DNA of 64,000 bases, from NCBI GenBank assembly GCA_003241895.1, contig QBLY01000001.1, forward strand, positions 265,853-329,852, in the 5' to 3' direction. Shown in pieces: positions 25,435-38,599 of the stretch (its first letter is position 1; every line of letters starts with the position of its first letter). The position numbers and the translations under genes are program-made. The stretch is from Lysobacteraceae bacterium. Its GTDB lineage: Bacteria > Pseudomonadota > Gammaproteobacteria > Xanthomonadales > Xanthomonadaceae. The notes below the pieces were generated by a model. That model was given only the letters and a program-made list of their open reading frames with translations. It searched no databases and was not told the DNA's origin.

Positions 25435-26610
25435 ATGTCCAAGGTCGTCATCCTCGGTGCCAAGCGCACCGCCCTCGGAGCCCTTCTGGGCCAGTTCACC
25501 GGCGTGCCCGCCACCCAACTCGGCGCCACGGCCATCCAGGCCGCCGTCGCCCAGTCGGGCGTGGACGGCGCCCGGGTGTCGGAAGTGATCATGGGCTGCG
25601 TGCTGCCCGCCGGCCTCGGCCAGGCGCCGGCCCGCCAGGCGGCCCTGGGCGCGGGCCTGCCCACGTCGGCCGGCTGCACCACCATCAACAAGGTCTGCGG
25701 TTCGGGCATGAAGGCCATCATGTTGGGCCACGACCTGATCAAGGCCGGATCGTCCGACGTGGTGGTGGCCGGCGGCATGGAGTCGATGACCAACGCCCCG
25801 CACCTGCTGATGGGTTCGCGCACCGGCATCCGCTTCGGCAGCGCCGAGATGCTCGACCACATGGCCTGGGACGGCCTGACCAACCCCTACGACAAGAAAG
25901 CCATGGGTTCGTTCGGCGAACTGTGCGCCGGCAAGTACGGCTTCACCCGCGAGGAACAGGACGCGTTCGCGGCCGAATCGGTGCGCCGCTCCCTGGCCGC
26001 GCAGGCCGACGGCGGCTTCAAGGACGAGATCGCCCCCGTCACGGTGTCCGGCCGCAAGGGCGACGTGGTGGTGGACACCGACGAGCAGCCCGGCAAGTGC
26101 GACATCGGCAAGATCCCCAGCTTGCGCCCGGCCTTCCAGAAGGACGGCACCATCACGGCGGCCAGCTCTTCGAGCATCAACGACGGCGCCGCGGCGCTGG
26201 TGCTGGCGTCCGAATCGGCCGCCAAGGCCCAGGGCCTTACCCCGCTGGCGACCATCGTCGCGCACGCAACCCATGCCCACGCCCCGGAATGGTTCACCAC
26301 CGCCCCGGTATCGGCCATTCAGTCCGTGCTGGCCAAGGCCGGCTGGTCAGTGGCCGACGTGGACCTGTTCGAGGTCAACGAAGCCTTCGCGGTCGTGGCC
26401 ATGGCCCCGATCAAGGAACTGGGCATCCCCCACGACAAGCTCAACGTCAATGGCGGCGCCTGCGCCCTGGGCCACCCCATCGGCGCCTCCGGCGCCCGGC
26501 TGGTGGTCACCCTGCTGCACGCCCTGAAGCGTCGCGGCGGCAAGCGCGGCGTGGCCGCCCTGTGCATCGGCGGGGGCGAGGCGACGGCGATCGCGATCGA
26601 ACTGGCCTAA
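25435..26610 (+). CDS. atoB: Acetyl-CoA C-acetyltransferase (thiolase)
   Basis: 391 residues, the standard biosynthetic/degradative thiolase II length, from the ATG at 25435 (CGGAG upstream). Seen: KRTALGALLGQFTGVPATQL, the acyl-accepting Cys in TINKVCGSGMKAIMLGHDLI (about residue 88), VNEAFAVVAMAPIKELGI, the His of NVNGGACALGHPIGASGARL and the second Cys in ALCIGGGEATAIAIEL. The enzyme joins or cleaves acetoacetyl-CoA and acetyl-CoA; here it would finish leucine breakdown by splitting acetoacetyl-CoA. A CATAAT element near 25399 may be the -10 box of its promoter. atoB and phaA are equally good names; no polyhydroxyalkanoate genes are in view. Confidence 0.9.
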   Translation: MSKVVILGAKRTALGALLGQFTGVPATQLGATAIQAAVAQSGVDGARVSEVIMGCVLPAGLGQAPARQAALGAGLPTSAGCTTINKVCGSGMKAIMLGHDLIKAGSSDVVVAGGMESMTNAPHLLMGSRTGIRFGSAEMLDHMAWDGLTNPYDKKAMGSFGELCAGKYGFTREEQDAFAAESVRRSLAAQADGGFKDEIAPVTVSGRKGDVVVDTDEQPGKCDIGKIPSLRPAFQKDGTITAASSSSINDGAAALVLASESAAKAQGLTPLATIVAHATHAHAPEWFTTAPVSAIQSVLAKAGWSVADVDLFEVNEAFAVVAMAPIKELGIPHDKLNVNGGACALGHPIGASGARLVVTLLHALKRRGGKRGVAALCIGGGEATAIAIELA

Positions 26611-26771
26611 CCGACAAGCCTCCCCTGCCCGGACGGCCCGGGGTCGCCTTCGTAAGTTTTCGTTAAGCCTAGGTTCTGCTTGACTATCGGCCAGTTCTTG
26701 TCATGCTTCATGCCACGTGCGCATTTGGCGCACGTTCTGTTATTAAAAACGTCTAGACGAGGAAACAACTC

Positions 26772-27155
26772 ATGTCCCTGAACAAGACCCTGCTCGCGAT
26801 GGCCCTGGGCCTGGCCCTGGCCGCCTGCTCGAACCAGGCAGAGCAGGCGACGGACGCGGCTACTGATGCCGCTGCCGCTGCCGATGCTGCCGCCATGGAA
26901 GCCACCGACGCTGCCGCCGCCGCCACCGACGCTGCGACCGGCGTTGCTGCCGACGCTGCCGAGGCTTCGGCCGAAATCGCTTCGGACGCCGCCGACGTTG
27001 CCGCTGACGCCGCTGTTGACGCCACCGACGCAATGGCTACGGGCGCCGAAGGCGCTGCTGACGCCGCTGCCGACATGGCCGACGCCGCTGCCGACGTTGC
27101 CGAAGACGCTGCTGACACGGCCGAAGAAGCCGCCGACGCTGCCGACGGCAACTAA
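26772..27155 (+). CDS. Ala/Asp-rich small lipoprotein with coiled-coil repeats
   Basis: 127 residues. The signal KTLLAMALGLALAACS ends in a good lipobox (LAAC, Cys19). The mature part is almost only Ala, Asp, Glu and Thr in repeating units (TDAAAAADAAAMEATDAAA and DAAADMADAAADVAEDAADT), predicting long helices with seven- to eleven-residue periodicity. It resembles Lpp/KGG-like Ala-rich lipoproteins only in style; there is no C-terminal Lys for peptidoglycan linkage. GAGGAAAC precedes the ATG, and an intrinsic terminator follows its stop, so it is monocistronic. TTGACT at about 26679 may be part of its promoter. The role is probably structural in the envelope (inference). Confidence 0.8.
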   Translation: MSLNKTLLAMALGLALAACSNQAEQATDAATDAAAAADAAAMEATDAAAAATDAATGVAADAAEASAEIASDAADVAADAAVDATDAMATGAEGAADAAADMADAAADVAEDAADTAEEAADAADGN

Positions 27156-27180
27156 GCTCCAGCGATACGCTTGAAGTGAA

Positions 27181-27213
27181 CGGGCGCGACGCAAGTCGCG
27201 CCCGTTTTCTTTT
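27181..27213 (+). terminator. Rho-independent terminator of the Ala-rich lipoprotein gene
   Basis: CGGGCGCGAC-GCAA-GTCGCGCCCG forms a 10-bp GC stem with a tetraloop, followed by TTTTCTTTT. Confidence 0.9.
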
Positions 27214-27283
27214 GTGCAGCCGACGCTAGGCTGGGCTGGCCCCGGAACGTAAACTCAAGGCTTCCACCAGCAAGCGGCCGCCC

Positions 27284-28891
27284 ATGCCCATCCTCACCAG
27301 CCAGATCGACACCCGCGCCCCGGAGTTCCAGGACAACGCCGCGCAGCTGCGCACGGCCGTAGCCGACTTCGAGGCCCAACTGGCCAAGGTTGCGCTGGGC
27401 GGTGGCGACGTCGCCCGCCGCCGGCACACCGAGCGCGGCAAACTGCTGCCGCGCGACCGCATCAGCGCCCTGCTCGATCCCGGCTCACCGTTCCTGGAGC
27501 TGTCGGCCATGGCGGCCGGCGGAATGTACGACGACGCCGCGCCCGCGGCAGGCGTCATTACCGGCATTGGCCGCATCCACGGCACGGAAGTGGTGGTGGT
27601 GGCCAACGACGCCACCGTCAAGGGCGGCACCTACTTCCCGATGACGGTGAAGAAACATCTGCGCGCCCAGGAAATCGCCCTCGAAAACCACCTGCCCTGC
27701 GTCTACTTGGTGGACTCCGGCGGCGCCTTCCTGCCGCTGCAGGACGAAGTGTTCCCGGACCGCGAGCACTTCGGCCGCATCTTCTACAACCAGGCCCGCC
27801 TGAGCGCGAAGAACATCCCGCAGATCGCCGTGGTGATGGGCAGCTGCACCGCCGGCGGCGCCTACGTGCCGGCCATGTGCGACGAGTCGATCATCGTCAA
27901 GAACCAAGGGACCATCTTCCTCGGCGGCCCGCCGCTGGTGAAAGCCGCCACCGGTGAAGTCGTGGACGCCGAGTCGCTGGGCGGCGCGGACGTGCACACG
28001 GCGGTGTCGGGCGTGGCCGACCACTTGGCCGAAAACGACCCGCACGCGCTGCAGATCGCCCGCGACATCGTCAAGCACCTCAACCGCCGCAAGACCCTGC
28101 CGGTGGCCATACAGCCGCCCAGCGAGCCCAACTATGCCGCCGATGAGCTGTACGGCGTGATCCCCAAGGACACCCGCAAGCCCTTCGACATCCGCGAAAT
28201 CATCGCCCGCGTGGTGGACGCCAGCGAGTTCCAGGAGTTCAAGGCGCGCTACGGCAAGACCCTGGTCTGCGGCTTCGCGCACATCCACGGCTACCCGGTG
28301 GGCATCATTGCCAACAACGGCATCCTGTTCGCCGAAAGCGCGCTCAAGGGCGCGCACTTCATCGAGCTGTGCAACCAGCGCGACATCCCGCTGGTGTTCC
28401 TTCAGAACATCACCGGCTTCATGGTCGGCAAGAAATACGAGAACGCCGGCATCGCCAAGGACGGCGCCAAGATGGTCACCGCCGTGGCCTGCTCGCACGT
28501 GCCCAAGTTCACCGTGGTGATCGGCGGGTCTTTCGGCGCCGGCAACTACGCCATGTGCGGCCGCGCCTACGGCGCCCGCTTCCTGTGGACCTGGCCCAAC
28601 GCGCGCATCAGCGTGATGGGCGGTGAACAGGCCGCCAGCGTGCTGGCCACCGTGAAGCGCGACGGCATCGAGGGCGCCGGCAAGACCTGGACCGCCGAGG
28701 AAGAGGAAGCCTTCAAGGCCCCCATCCGCGACCAGTACGAACGCCAGGGCCACCCTTACTACGCCACCGCCCGCCTGTGGGACGACGGCATCATCGACCC
28801 GGCCGACACGCGGCGCGTGCTGGGCCTGGCGCTGTCGGCCAGCCTCAACGCCCCCATCGAGAAAGAGCGCTTCGGCGTGTTCCGGATGTAA
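27284..28891 (+). CDS. liuB: Methylcrotonyl-CoA carboxylase, carboxyltransferase (beta) subunit
   Basis: 535 residues, the usual length. It is a crotonase-superfamily carboxyltransferase with N- and C-terminal halves: [80 protein letters not shown], and [20 protein letters not shown] with [20 protein letters not shown]. The PLQDEVFPD and GGTYFP features are typical of the 3-methylcrotonyl-CoA enzyme rather than the propionyl-CoA enzyme. It transfers carboxyl from biotin on the alpha subunit (liuD, 32197-34200) to 3-methylcrotonyl-CoA. Unusually, the feo genes on the other strand separate it from liuC-liuD-liuE. Confidence 0.94.
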   Translation: MPILTSQIDTRAPEFQDNAAQLRTAVADFEAQLAKVALGGGDVARRRHTERGKLLPRDRISALLDPGSPFLELSAMAAGGMYDDAAPAAGVITGIGRIHGTEVVVVANDATVKGGTYFPMTVKKHLRAQEIALENHLPCVYLVDSGGAFLPLQDEVFPDREHFGRIFYNQARLSAKNIPQIAVVMGSCTAGGAYVPAMCDESIIVKNQGTIFLGGPPLVKAATGEVVDAESLGGADVHTAVSGVADHLAENDPHALQIARDIVKHLNRRKTLPVAIQPPSEPNYAADELYGVIPKDTRKPFDIREIIARVVDASEFQEFKARYGKTLVCGFAHIHGYPVGIIANNGILFAESALKGAHFIELCNQRDIPLVFLQNITGFMVGKKYENAGIAKDGAKMVTAVACSHVPKFTVVIGGSFGAGNYAMCGRAYGARFLWTWPNARISVMGGEQAASVLATVKRDGIEGAGKTWTAEEEEAFKAPIRDQYERQGHPYYATARLWDDGIIDPADTRRVLGLALSASLNAPIEKERFGVFRM

Positions 28892-28897
28892 CCGCCC

Positions 28898-28962
28898 TGT
28901 GGGAAAACCTTCAGGCCCGATGCGTCTGCGCGCAGGCCATCGGGCCTGAAGGCCCTGCTACA
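28898..28962. repeat. Inverted pair of REP elements (BIME-like)
   Basis: TGTGGGAAAACCTTCAGGCC then CGATGC on the plus strand faces TGTAGCAGGGCCTTCAGGCC then CGATGG on the minus strand, with a 15-base GC spacer. The two arms pair into a long stem (CCTTCAGGCCCGAT). It lies between convergent liuB and the DUF6587-like gene and could act as a bidirectional transcription or mRNA-end barrier. It is of the same family as the copy inside icmF. Confidence 0.75.
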
Positions 28963-28966
28963 CGGG

Positions 28967-29202
28967 TTACTTGCAGGCGCGGCAGCTTGAGCAGCCGCTG
29001 CCGCAGGCGGCCTGCGTGGCTTGCATCGGCGGCCGCAGCGCGAAGCCCAGGCGCTTGAGCCACGCCGGCCGGCCTTCGCGCTCCAAGGCATACGACAGCC
29101 GCGCCTGCGCCTGCCACGCGCCGCGCGGCCACAGCTGGCGCAGCAGAGACAGCGCCGCGAACAGCACCACCGCGGCTATCAGCAAACCTTGCACAAGCGC
29201 AC

Positions 29203-29206
<4 letters not shown>
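28967..29206 (-). CDS. Small membrane protein with Cys-rich C-terminus (DUF6587-like), feo operon
   Basis: 79 residues. One hydrophobic helix (ALVQGLLIAAVVLFAALSLL) is followed by a basic stretch and a C-terminal cluster of four cysteines, ACGSGCSSCRAC. The ATG overlaps the feoB stop (ATGA), so it is translationally coupled as the third gene after feoA and feoB. FeoC proteins occupy this place in enterobacteria and carry Cys-rich Fe-S motifs, but this protein has a membrane helix instead of a winged helix. It matches the small 'DUF6587' type found after feoB in xanthomonads. A role as a redox or metal-binding accessory of FeoB is inference. Confidence 0.7.
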
Positions 29207-31039
<1,833 letters not shown>

Positions 31040-31050
<11 letters not shown>

Positions 31051-31282
31051 TTCGCCTCAGGCGGATGCGCGCCGCTTCACCGCCGCGCATCGCGAAACGG
31101 GTGAAGCCCACCTGCACCAGCAGCGGGTCGCCGCCCATCGGTCCGCGCGTCAGCAGGCGGATGGCTTCGCCGGCAACGAAGCCCAGGTCGCGCAGGCGGC
31201 GCGAAATCGCGTCGCCAGGAGCGACGTCCAGCACGCTTTCCACGATGGCGCTGGAACCGGAAGGCAGATCGGAGAGCACCAT
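31040..31282 (-). CDS. feoA: Ferrous iron transport protein A
   Basis: 80 residues, an SH3-like cytoplasmic protein. Seen: VLSDLPSGSSAIVESVL, then ISRRLRDLGFVAGEAIRLLT, the RGPMGGDPLLVQVGFTRFAM strand pair, and RGGEAARIRLR. FeoA binds or regulates FeoB and is needed for Fe2+ uptake. The start is the ATG at 31282, 16 bases downstream of the Fur box edge. It leads the feoA-feoB-small gene operon, divergent from liuC. Confidence 0.92.
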
Positions 31283-31297
31283 GGCAAGAATCCGTGA

Positions 31298-31318
31298 ATG
31301 CGAATGATTCGCATCATA
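31298..31318 (-). promoter_or_regulatory. Fur box and -10 element of the feo operon
   Basis: ATGCGAATGATTCGCAT (31298-31314) is a perfect 7+3+7 inverted repeat resembling the Fur consensus. It directly adjoins TATGAT (31318-31313 on the minus strand), a -10 box, so Fe2+-Fur would block the feo promoter. The site lies in the gap shared with divergent liuC. Confidence 0.8.
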
Positions 31319-31405
31319 AACCCTATTCGCCGGAAGCGATAGCCGCCCGACCGGCGGGGCCGTGGGGTCAGCCGCTATCATGGGCACTTGCCACCGGGGG
31401 ACCGC

Positions 31406-32196
31406 ATGACCCAATCCATTCGCCTGGACCGCGACCGCGCGGTAGCCACCCTCACCCTGGCCCGTCCGTCGGTTCACAACGCCTTCGACGACGGCCTGAT
31501 CGCCGAGCTCACCGCCGCCCTGGAAGCCCTGGACAACGACGACTCGGTGCGCGCCGTGGTGCTTACCGGCGAAGGCAGCACCTTCTCGGCCGGCGCCGAC
31601 CTGGGCTGGATGCGCCGCATGGCCCAGGCCAGCGAGGAGGAAAACCGCGAAGACTCGCTGCGCCTGGCCCGCCTGATGCGCACCCTCAACTACCTGTCCA
31701 AGCCCACGCTGGCGAAAGTGAACGGTTCGGCCTACGGCGGCGGCGTCGGCCTGGTGGCCTGCTGCGACTACGCCGTGGCGGCCGAGGGCGCCAAGTTCTC
31801 GCTTTCGGAAGTGAAGCTGGGCCTGGTGCCGGCGGTGATTTCGCCCTACGTGGTGGCGGCGATCGGCGGCCGCCATGCGCGCCGCCTGTTCACCGGCGCC
31901 GACGTGATAGAGGCACCCGAAGCGCTGGCCATCGGCCTGCTGCACGCGGTCGCTCCCGCGGGCACCCTCGCCGACGTCGTCGACCGCACCCTGCACTTCT
32001 GGCTCAAGGGCGGCCCGCTGGCGCAACGCGAAGCCAAGCAGCTGGCGCTGCGCACGGCCGGCATGACCCGCGCCGCGTCCGAAGAACAGGACACCGGGAA
32101 TGCCGCCCTGATCGCCCGCCTTCGCGTTTCCCCCGAGGGCCAGGAAGGCCTCGCCGCCTTCCTCGACAAGCGCGCCCCGAACTGGATTCCCAACTG

Positions 32197-32197
<1 letters not shown>
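31406..32197 (+). CDS. liuC: Methylglutaconyl-CoA hydratase (crotonase family)
   Basis: 263 residues from the ATG at 31406. Crotonase fold: RPSVHNAFDDGLIAELTAAL, the oxyanion-hole segment GSTFSAGADLGWMRRMAQAS, KVNGSAYGGGVGLVACCDYA with catalytic-loop Gly, and FSLSEVKLGLVPAVISPYVV carrying the Glu used for hydration. The family includes many acyl-CoA hydratases. The context (liuD begins at its stop, then liuE) makes 3-methylglutaconyl-CoA to HMG-CoA hydration the likely reaction. Its stop overlaps the liuD start (TGATG). GGGGGAC precedes the start. Confidence 0.9.
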
Positions 32198-34196
<1,999 letters not shown>

Positions 34197-34200
<4 letters not shown>

Positions 34201-35090
34201 GCCTGCCCGCCCAGGTCCGCATCGTCGAAGTCGGCCCGCGCGACGGGCTGCAAAACGAGAAAACCATCATTGCCGCCGCCGACAAGATCGAACTGATCAA
34301 CCGGTTGTCGGACACCGGGCTGCGCAGCATCGAGGCCACCAGCTTCGTCAGCCCCAAGTGGGTGCCGCAGCTGGCCGACGCGGCCGAGGTGTACGCCGGC
34401 ATCAGGCGCCGCGACGGCGTGGCCTACCCGGTGCTGGTGCCCAACCTGCAGGGCTACGAACGGGCCCGCGCCGTCGGCGCCACCGAAGTGGCGGTGTTCA
34501 GCGCCGCCTCGGAGGCCTTCAACCGCAAGAACATCAACGCCTCCATCGACGAGAGCATCGAACGCTTCCTGCCGATACTCGAGCGCGCCGCCGCCGACGG
34601 CGTCAAGGTGCGCGGCTATGTGTCCACCGTACTGGGCTGCCCCTACCAGGGCGAGGTGGCGGTGGCCGACGTGGTCCGGGTTGCGCGGCGCATGCATACG
34701 CTGGGTTGCTACGAAGTTTCTCTGGGCGACACCATCGGCATCGGCACACCGGGCAAGGCCCGGGCGATGCTGCGCGCCGTGGCCGGCGAGGTGCCGATGG
34801 CGGCCTTGGCCGTGCATTTCCACGACACCCGCGGCCAGGCGCTGGCCAACATCCTGGCCTGCCTGGAAGAAGGCGTGGCCGTGGTGGACGCCGCGATCTC
34901 GGGCACGGGCGGCTGCCCCTACGCGCCCGGCGCCAGTGGCAATGTCGCCAGCGAAGACGTGGTCTACATGCTGGAAGGCATGGGCATCGGCACCGGCGTG
35001 GACCTGGCCAAGCTGGTGGATACCGGCCGCTGGCTGGCTTCCCGGCTCGGCCGCGCGTCGGGAAGCAAGGTCACGCTGGCGGCGCACTGA
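34197..35090 (+). CDS. liuE: Hydroxymethylglutaryl-CoA lyase
   Basis: 297 residues from a GTG at 34197 preceded by GGAGG; the frame reads through upstream, but the protein begins normally here. A TIM-barrel HMGL-like enzyme: EVGPRDGLQNEKTII (catalytic Arg and metal Asp), EATSFVSPKWVPQLADAAEV, VSTVLGCPYQGEV, the metal-binding AVHFHDTRGQALANILACLE and GTGGCPYAPGASGNVASEDV with the active-site Cys. It splits HMG-CoA to acetyl-CoA and acetoacetate, the last dedicated step of leucine breakdown. It ends the liuC-D-E operon. Confidence 0.94.
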
Positions 35091-35156
35091 CACCGCGCCC
35101 ACCGGCGCCCGGTGTATGCTCGGTCGACACCCAGCGGAACCTCGGCCAACGGCGGT

Positions 35157-37742
35157 ATGGACCACGACACCCCGACTCCCGAAGCTGTGCCCGGCCCTTC
35201 CGTAGACGTGCGGCGTTCGCGCGACAACCCGTTGGTGGCGCAGCTTGAAACCCTGATCAATACGCCCGGCGCTGTTGCCGACCCGGTCTTCCTGTCCGAA
35301 GTGCTGGCCTGCCTGCATGGCCTGCAGCGCGAAGCCGACAGCGTCCGCCGTCGCTACGTGAGCCTGTTCAACGCGGTTCCCGACCCGATCAGCATCATTG
35401 ACGCCGACGGCCGCATCGTCGACCTCAACCGCGCCGGCGAAAAGGCTTACCAGCGGCAGCGCGGCGAACTGATCGGCAAGCTCGTGCACGCCATCAACCC
35501 CGATCTGCCCGCCAACCACATGCAGCCGGTGCTGGAAGCCCTTGGCCGCGACGAAACCTACGTCATCGAGGTCAACAACACCCGCAGCGACGGCAGTCAG
35601 TTCCTGGTGGAAGTGCACTCGGCGACCTTCCAGGATGGCCCGCACCGCCACGTCATCGCCGTGGCGCGCGACCTCAGCCGGCGGCGCGAGGCCGAGCTCA
35701 ACTACCACGCGCTACTGGTGGCCATCGACAAGGGCGTGCTGTTCCAGGGCTTCGACGGCCGGGTGCTGTCGGCCAATCCCGCCGCCTATCGGCTGCTGGG
35801 ACTGGACGAAGGGCTGGACGTCGCCGCCAGCCTGCGCTTCGACGACTGGCTGATCATCGACCACCGCGGCTACCCGATCCGTTTCCGCGACATGCCGCCG
35901 CTCAAGGCACTGGCCTCCGGCCAGATCGTCGAAAGTACGCTGCTGGGCCTGTACCACCACCGCCGCAAGCAGCTCACGTGGGTGTCGGCCACCTCGGTGC
36001 CGCAGTTCCATGCCGGCAGCGACAAGCCGCACCAGGTGATATCGCTGTTCTCGGACGTCACCGAACTCAAGCGCGACAGCGCGCTGTTCCTGCGGGCGCA
36101 GGCCCTGGCCCGCATCGGCGGCTGGGAATGGGACGGCGGCCGCAACCGGATCTACCTCACCGACGAGGCGCTGCGCATCATCGGCCGCCGCGACGACCCG
36201 CCGCGCACGCTGGAAGACGCCATCGCGCATGTCGCCCCCGCACACCGCAAGGCGGTGGAGGACGCACTGGAAAGCGTGGTGCGCGACGGTGGCGCCTTCG
36301 ACCTGGAGATCCAGGTGGTGCGCATGGACGGCGAAGTGAACTGGGCCCGCCTGATGGGCCAGGCCGAAGGCCGGGCACCCATGCCGGTGCGCATCACCGG
36401 AACGGTGCAGGACGTCACCCAGCGCCGCCAGATCGAGGAAGCGCTGCGCAGCCAGGCGCGCACCGACCCCCTGACCGGCCTGTTCAACCGCGACGGCATC
36501 CTTTCCGAACTTGAGCGCCAGCTCGACGACCAGCATCCGGGCACCACCGTGATCTACATCGACCTGGACCGCTTCAAGCTGGTGAACGACCTGCTGGGCC
36601 ACGCCGCCGGCGACCACATGCTGGTGAGCGCGGCGCGCCGGCTGGAGCACTGCGTTGGCGATGCCGGCCTGCTTGCGCGCTTCGGTGGTGACGAGTTCCT
36701 GGTGGTCACGCCGCCCAACGACGATCCGTCCGTGGCCGAAGCGCTGGCACAGAAGATCACCCGCGCCTTCGGCGCCAGTTTCCGCTACGCCGGCGAGGAA
36801 TTCACCATCACCACCAGCGTTGGCCTGGCGCGCCATCCCATGCACGGCCGCACCGTGCAGCAGCTGGTGAACAATGCCGACGCCGCGATGTACGACGCCA
36901 AGCGTCGCGGCCGCAATACCTGGCAGGAATTCACGCCCGAGCTGGCGCGCAAGCAGCACGACCGCGTGCAGATCGAGGCGCAGCTGCGGCGCGCGCTCGA
37001 CAACGGCGAGTTCCGGCTGGTGTTCCAGCCGCTGGTGGCGCTGGCCGACGGCCGCGTGCGCAGCGCCGAGGCGCTGATCCGCTGGAACAACCCCACGCTG
37101 GGCGAAATCAGCCCGGACGATTTCATCAGCCACGCCGAAACCACCGGCGACATCGTCGGCATCGGCGCCTGGGTGATCGACGCGGCGTGCCGGCACATGG
37201 CGCAGTGGCGGAGCGACGGCCTGGCGATCGAGCGCGTGGCGGTGAACGTGTCCTACCGGCAGTTCCTCACCGAGGATTTGGTGCAGACCATCGCCACCGC
37301 CTTGGCCGACCATGGCCTGCCCGGCGCGGCGCTGGAGCTGGAGTTCACCGAACGGGTGTTGATCGAGGACGCGCCCGACACCCTCGCCACCTTCCAGGCG
37401 CTGCGCAACCTGGGCGTGGTGCTGACCATCGATGATTTCGGCGAAGGTTACAGCGCACTGAACTACCTGCGCCGCCTGCCCATCCACGGCCTCAAGCTGG
37501 CCCAGAGCTTCCTGCAGGGTGTGCCCGGCAACCCTTCGGACGTGGCCATCTGCCAGGCGGTGGAGGGCATCGCCCGCGGCCTGGGCCTGGAAGTGGTGGC
37601 CGAGGGTATCGAAAGCCCGGCGCAGCGGGATTTCCTGCTGGCCCTGGGCATCGGCGTCGGCCAGGGATTCCTGTTCAGCCCCGGCCTGGACCCGGACAAC
37701 TTCGCCGCCTACCTGCGCCAACACACCGCGACGTCGGCTTGA
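35157..37742 (+). CDS. PAS-GGDEF-EAL c-di-GMP signalling protein
   Basis: 861 residues from the ATG at 35157, no signal peptide or membrane helix. Three PAS-type sensor domains occupy about 70-415 (YVSLFNAVPDPISIIDADGR is the first). GGDEF follows (ARFGGDEFLVVTPP, YIDLDRFKLVNDLLGHAAGD), then EAL (SAEALIRWNNPTLGEISPDD, VNVSYRQFLTED, TIDDFGEGYSALNYLRRLP, VVAEGIES, GQGFLFSPGLDPD). The GGDEF site is intact with no RxxD inhibitory site. In the EAL domain the usual LKID is LKLA (Lys kept, Asp lost) and DDFGTGYS is DDFGEGYS, so phosphodiesterase activity may be weakened. It is therefore probably a cytoplasmic cyclase or bifunctional enzyme with a redox, gas or flavin input. It is monocistronic. Confidence 0.88.
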   Translation: MDHDTPTPEAVPGPSVDVRRSRDNPLVAQLETLINTPGAVADPVFLSEVLACLHGLQREADSVRRRYVSLFNAVPDPISIIDADGRIVDLNRAGEKAYQRQRGELIGKLVHAINPDLPANHMQPVLEALGRDETYVIEVNNTRSDGSQFLVEVHSATFQDGPHRHVIAVARDLSRRREAELNYHALLVAIDKGVLFQGFDGRVLSANPAAYRLLGLDEGLDVAASLRFDDWLIIDHRGYPIRFRDMPPLKALASGQIVESTLLGLYHHRRKQLTWVSATSVPQFHAGSDKPHQVISLFSDVTELKRDSALFLRAQALARIGGWEWDGGRNRIYLTDEALRIIGRRDDPPRTLEDAIAHVAPAHRKAVEDALESVVRDGGAFDLEIQVVRMDGEVNWARLMGQAEGRAPMPVRITGTVQDVTQRRQIEEALRSQARTDPLTGLFNRDGILSELERQLDDQHPGTTVIYIDLDRFKLVNDLLGHAAGDHMLVSAARRLEHCVGDAGLLARFGGDEFLVVTPPNDDPSVAEALAQKITRAFGASFRYAGEEFTITTSVGLARHPMHGRTVQQLVNNADAAMYDAKRRGRNTWQEFTPELARKQHDRVQIEAQLRRALDNGEFRLVFQPLVALADGRVRSAEALIRWNNPTLGEISPDDFISHAETTGDIVGIGAWVIDAACRHMAQWRSDGLAIERVAVNVSYRQFLTEDLVQTIATALADHGLPGAALELEFTERVLIEDAPDTLATFQALRNLGVVLTIDDFGEGYSALNYLRRLPIHGLKLAQSFLQGVPGNPSDVAICQAVEGIARGLGLEVVAEGIESPAQRDFLLALGIGVGQGFLFSPGLDPDNFAAYLRQHTATSA

Positions 37743-37809
37743 GCGCGCCCGGGTAGGAGGGTCCGCAGCGCCGCTGGTAGAATCGCGGGTCAAACAGGAG
37801 ACCCCACCC

Positions 37810-38580
37810 ATGCAGATCCAGGACACCCTCGCCGTCATCACCGGCGGCGTTTCCGGCCTCGGCCTGGCCGTGGCCCAGCGGTTGGTGGCCGGCGGCGCCA
37901 AGGTGGCACTGCTGGACATCAACGACGACAAGGGCGCGGCCGCCGTGGCCGGGTTGGGCGCCGCCAACGCGCGCTACTTCCGCACCGACGTCACCGATGA
38001 AGCCAACGTGGCCGCCAACGTCGCGGCCGCAAAGGACTTCATGGGCGGGCTGAACGCCGCCATCAACTGCGCCGGCATCCTGGGCGCCGGCCGGGTGCTG
38101 GGCAAGGAAGCGCCGATGCCGCTGAAGAACTTCGCCGGCACCGTGATGGTGAACCTGGTGGGCAGCTTCAACGTGGCCAAGGCCGCCGCCGACCTCATGC
38201 AGCACAACGCCCCGGGCACCGACGGCGAGCGCGGCGCCATCATCAACACCGCCAGCGTGGCCGCCTACGAGGGCCAGATCGGCCAGGCCGCCTACTCCGC
38301 TTCCAAGGGCGGCGTGGTGGCCATGACCCTGCCGATGGCGCGCGAACTGGCGCGCTTCGGCATCCGCGTCAACACCATCGCGCCGGGCATCTTCTGGACG
38401 CCGATGGTGGACGGCATGCCCGAAGCGGTGCAGCAGTCGCTGAGCGCATCCATTCCGTTCCCCTCGCGCCTGGGCCAGCCCGGCGAATTCGCCGACCTGG
38501 TGGCCTTCATCCTGGGCAGCATCTACCTCAACGGCGAAACCATCCGCCTGGATGGCGCCGTGCGCCTGGCCCCGAAATAA
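37810..38580 (+). CDS. SDR family 3-hydroxyacyl-CoA dehydrogenase (HSD10-like)
   Basis: 256 residues from the ATG at 37810 with AGGAG upstream. Short-chain dehydrogenase: NAD-binding [22 protein letters not shown] (Asp selects NAD over NADP), NCAGI, catalytic Ser in [13 protein letters not shown], and YSASKGG with the YxxxK pair. [22 protein letters not shown] ending and the insertion around [12 protein letters not shown] match the 17-beta-HSD type 10 / 2-methyl-3-hydroxybutyryl-CoA dehydrogenase group, which oxidises short 3-hydroxyacyl-CoAs in isoleucine and fatty-acid breakdown. It lies 19 bases before efpL on the same strand, so the two may be co-transcribed. Confidence 0.88.
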   Translation: MQIQDTLAVITGGVSGLGLAVAQRLVAGGAKVALLDINDDKGAAAVAGLGAANARYFRTDVTDEANVAANVAAAKDFMGGLNAAINCAGILGAGRVLGKEAPMPLKNFAGTVMVNLVGSFNVAKAAADLMQHNAPGTDGERGAIINTASVAAYEGQIGQAAYSASKGGVVAMTLPMARELARFGIRVNTIAPGIFWTPMVDGMPEAVQQSLSASIPFPSRLGQPGEFADLVAFILGSIYLNGETIRLDGAVRLAPK

Positions 38581-38599
38581 TTTCCCACGAGACCACCCC

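Noticed and set aside
26840..27150. Short tandem DNA repeats in the Ala-rich lipoprotein gene as a CRISPR or VNTR
   Set aside because: Repeats are degenerate GCTGCCGAC-type codon pairs within a valid lipoprotein frame; no spacers or regular unit.
31294..32196. N-terminal extension of the biotin-carboxylase subunit by about 300 residues
   Set aside because: The extension lies in another frame of liuC and is Arg/Gly/Pro-rich; the family start and the TGATG overlap place the start at 32197.
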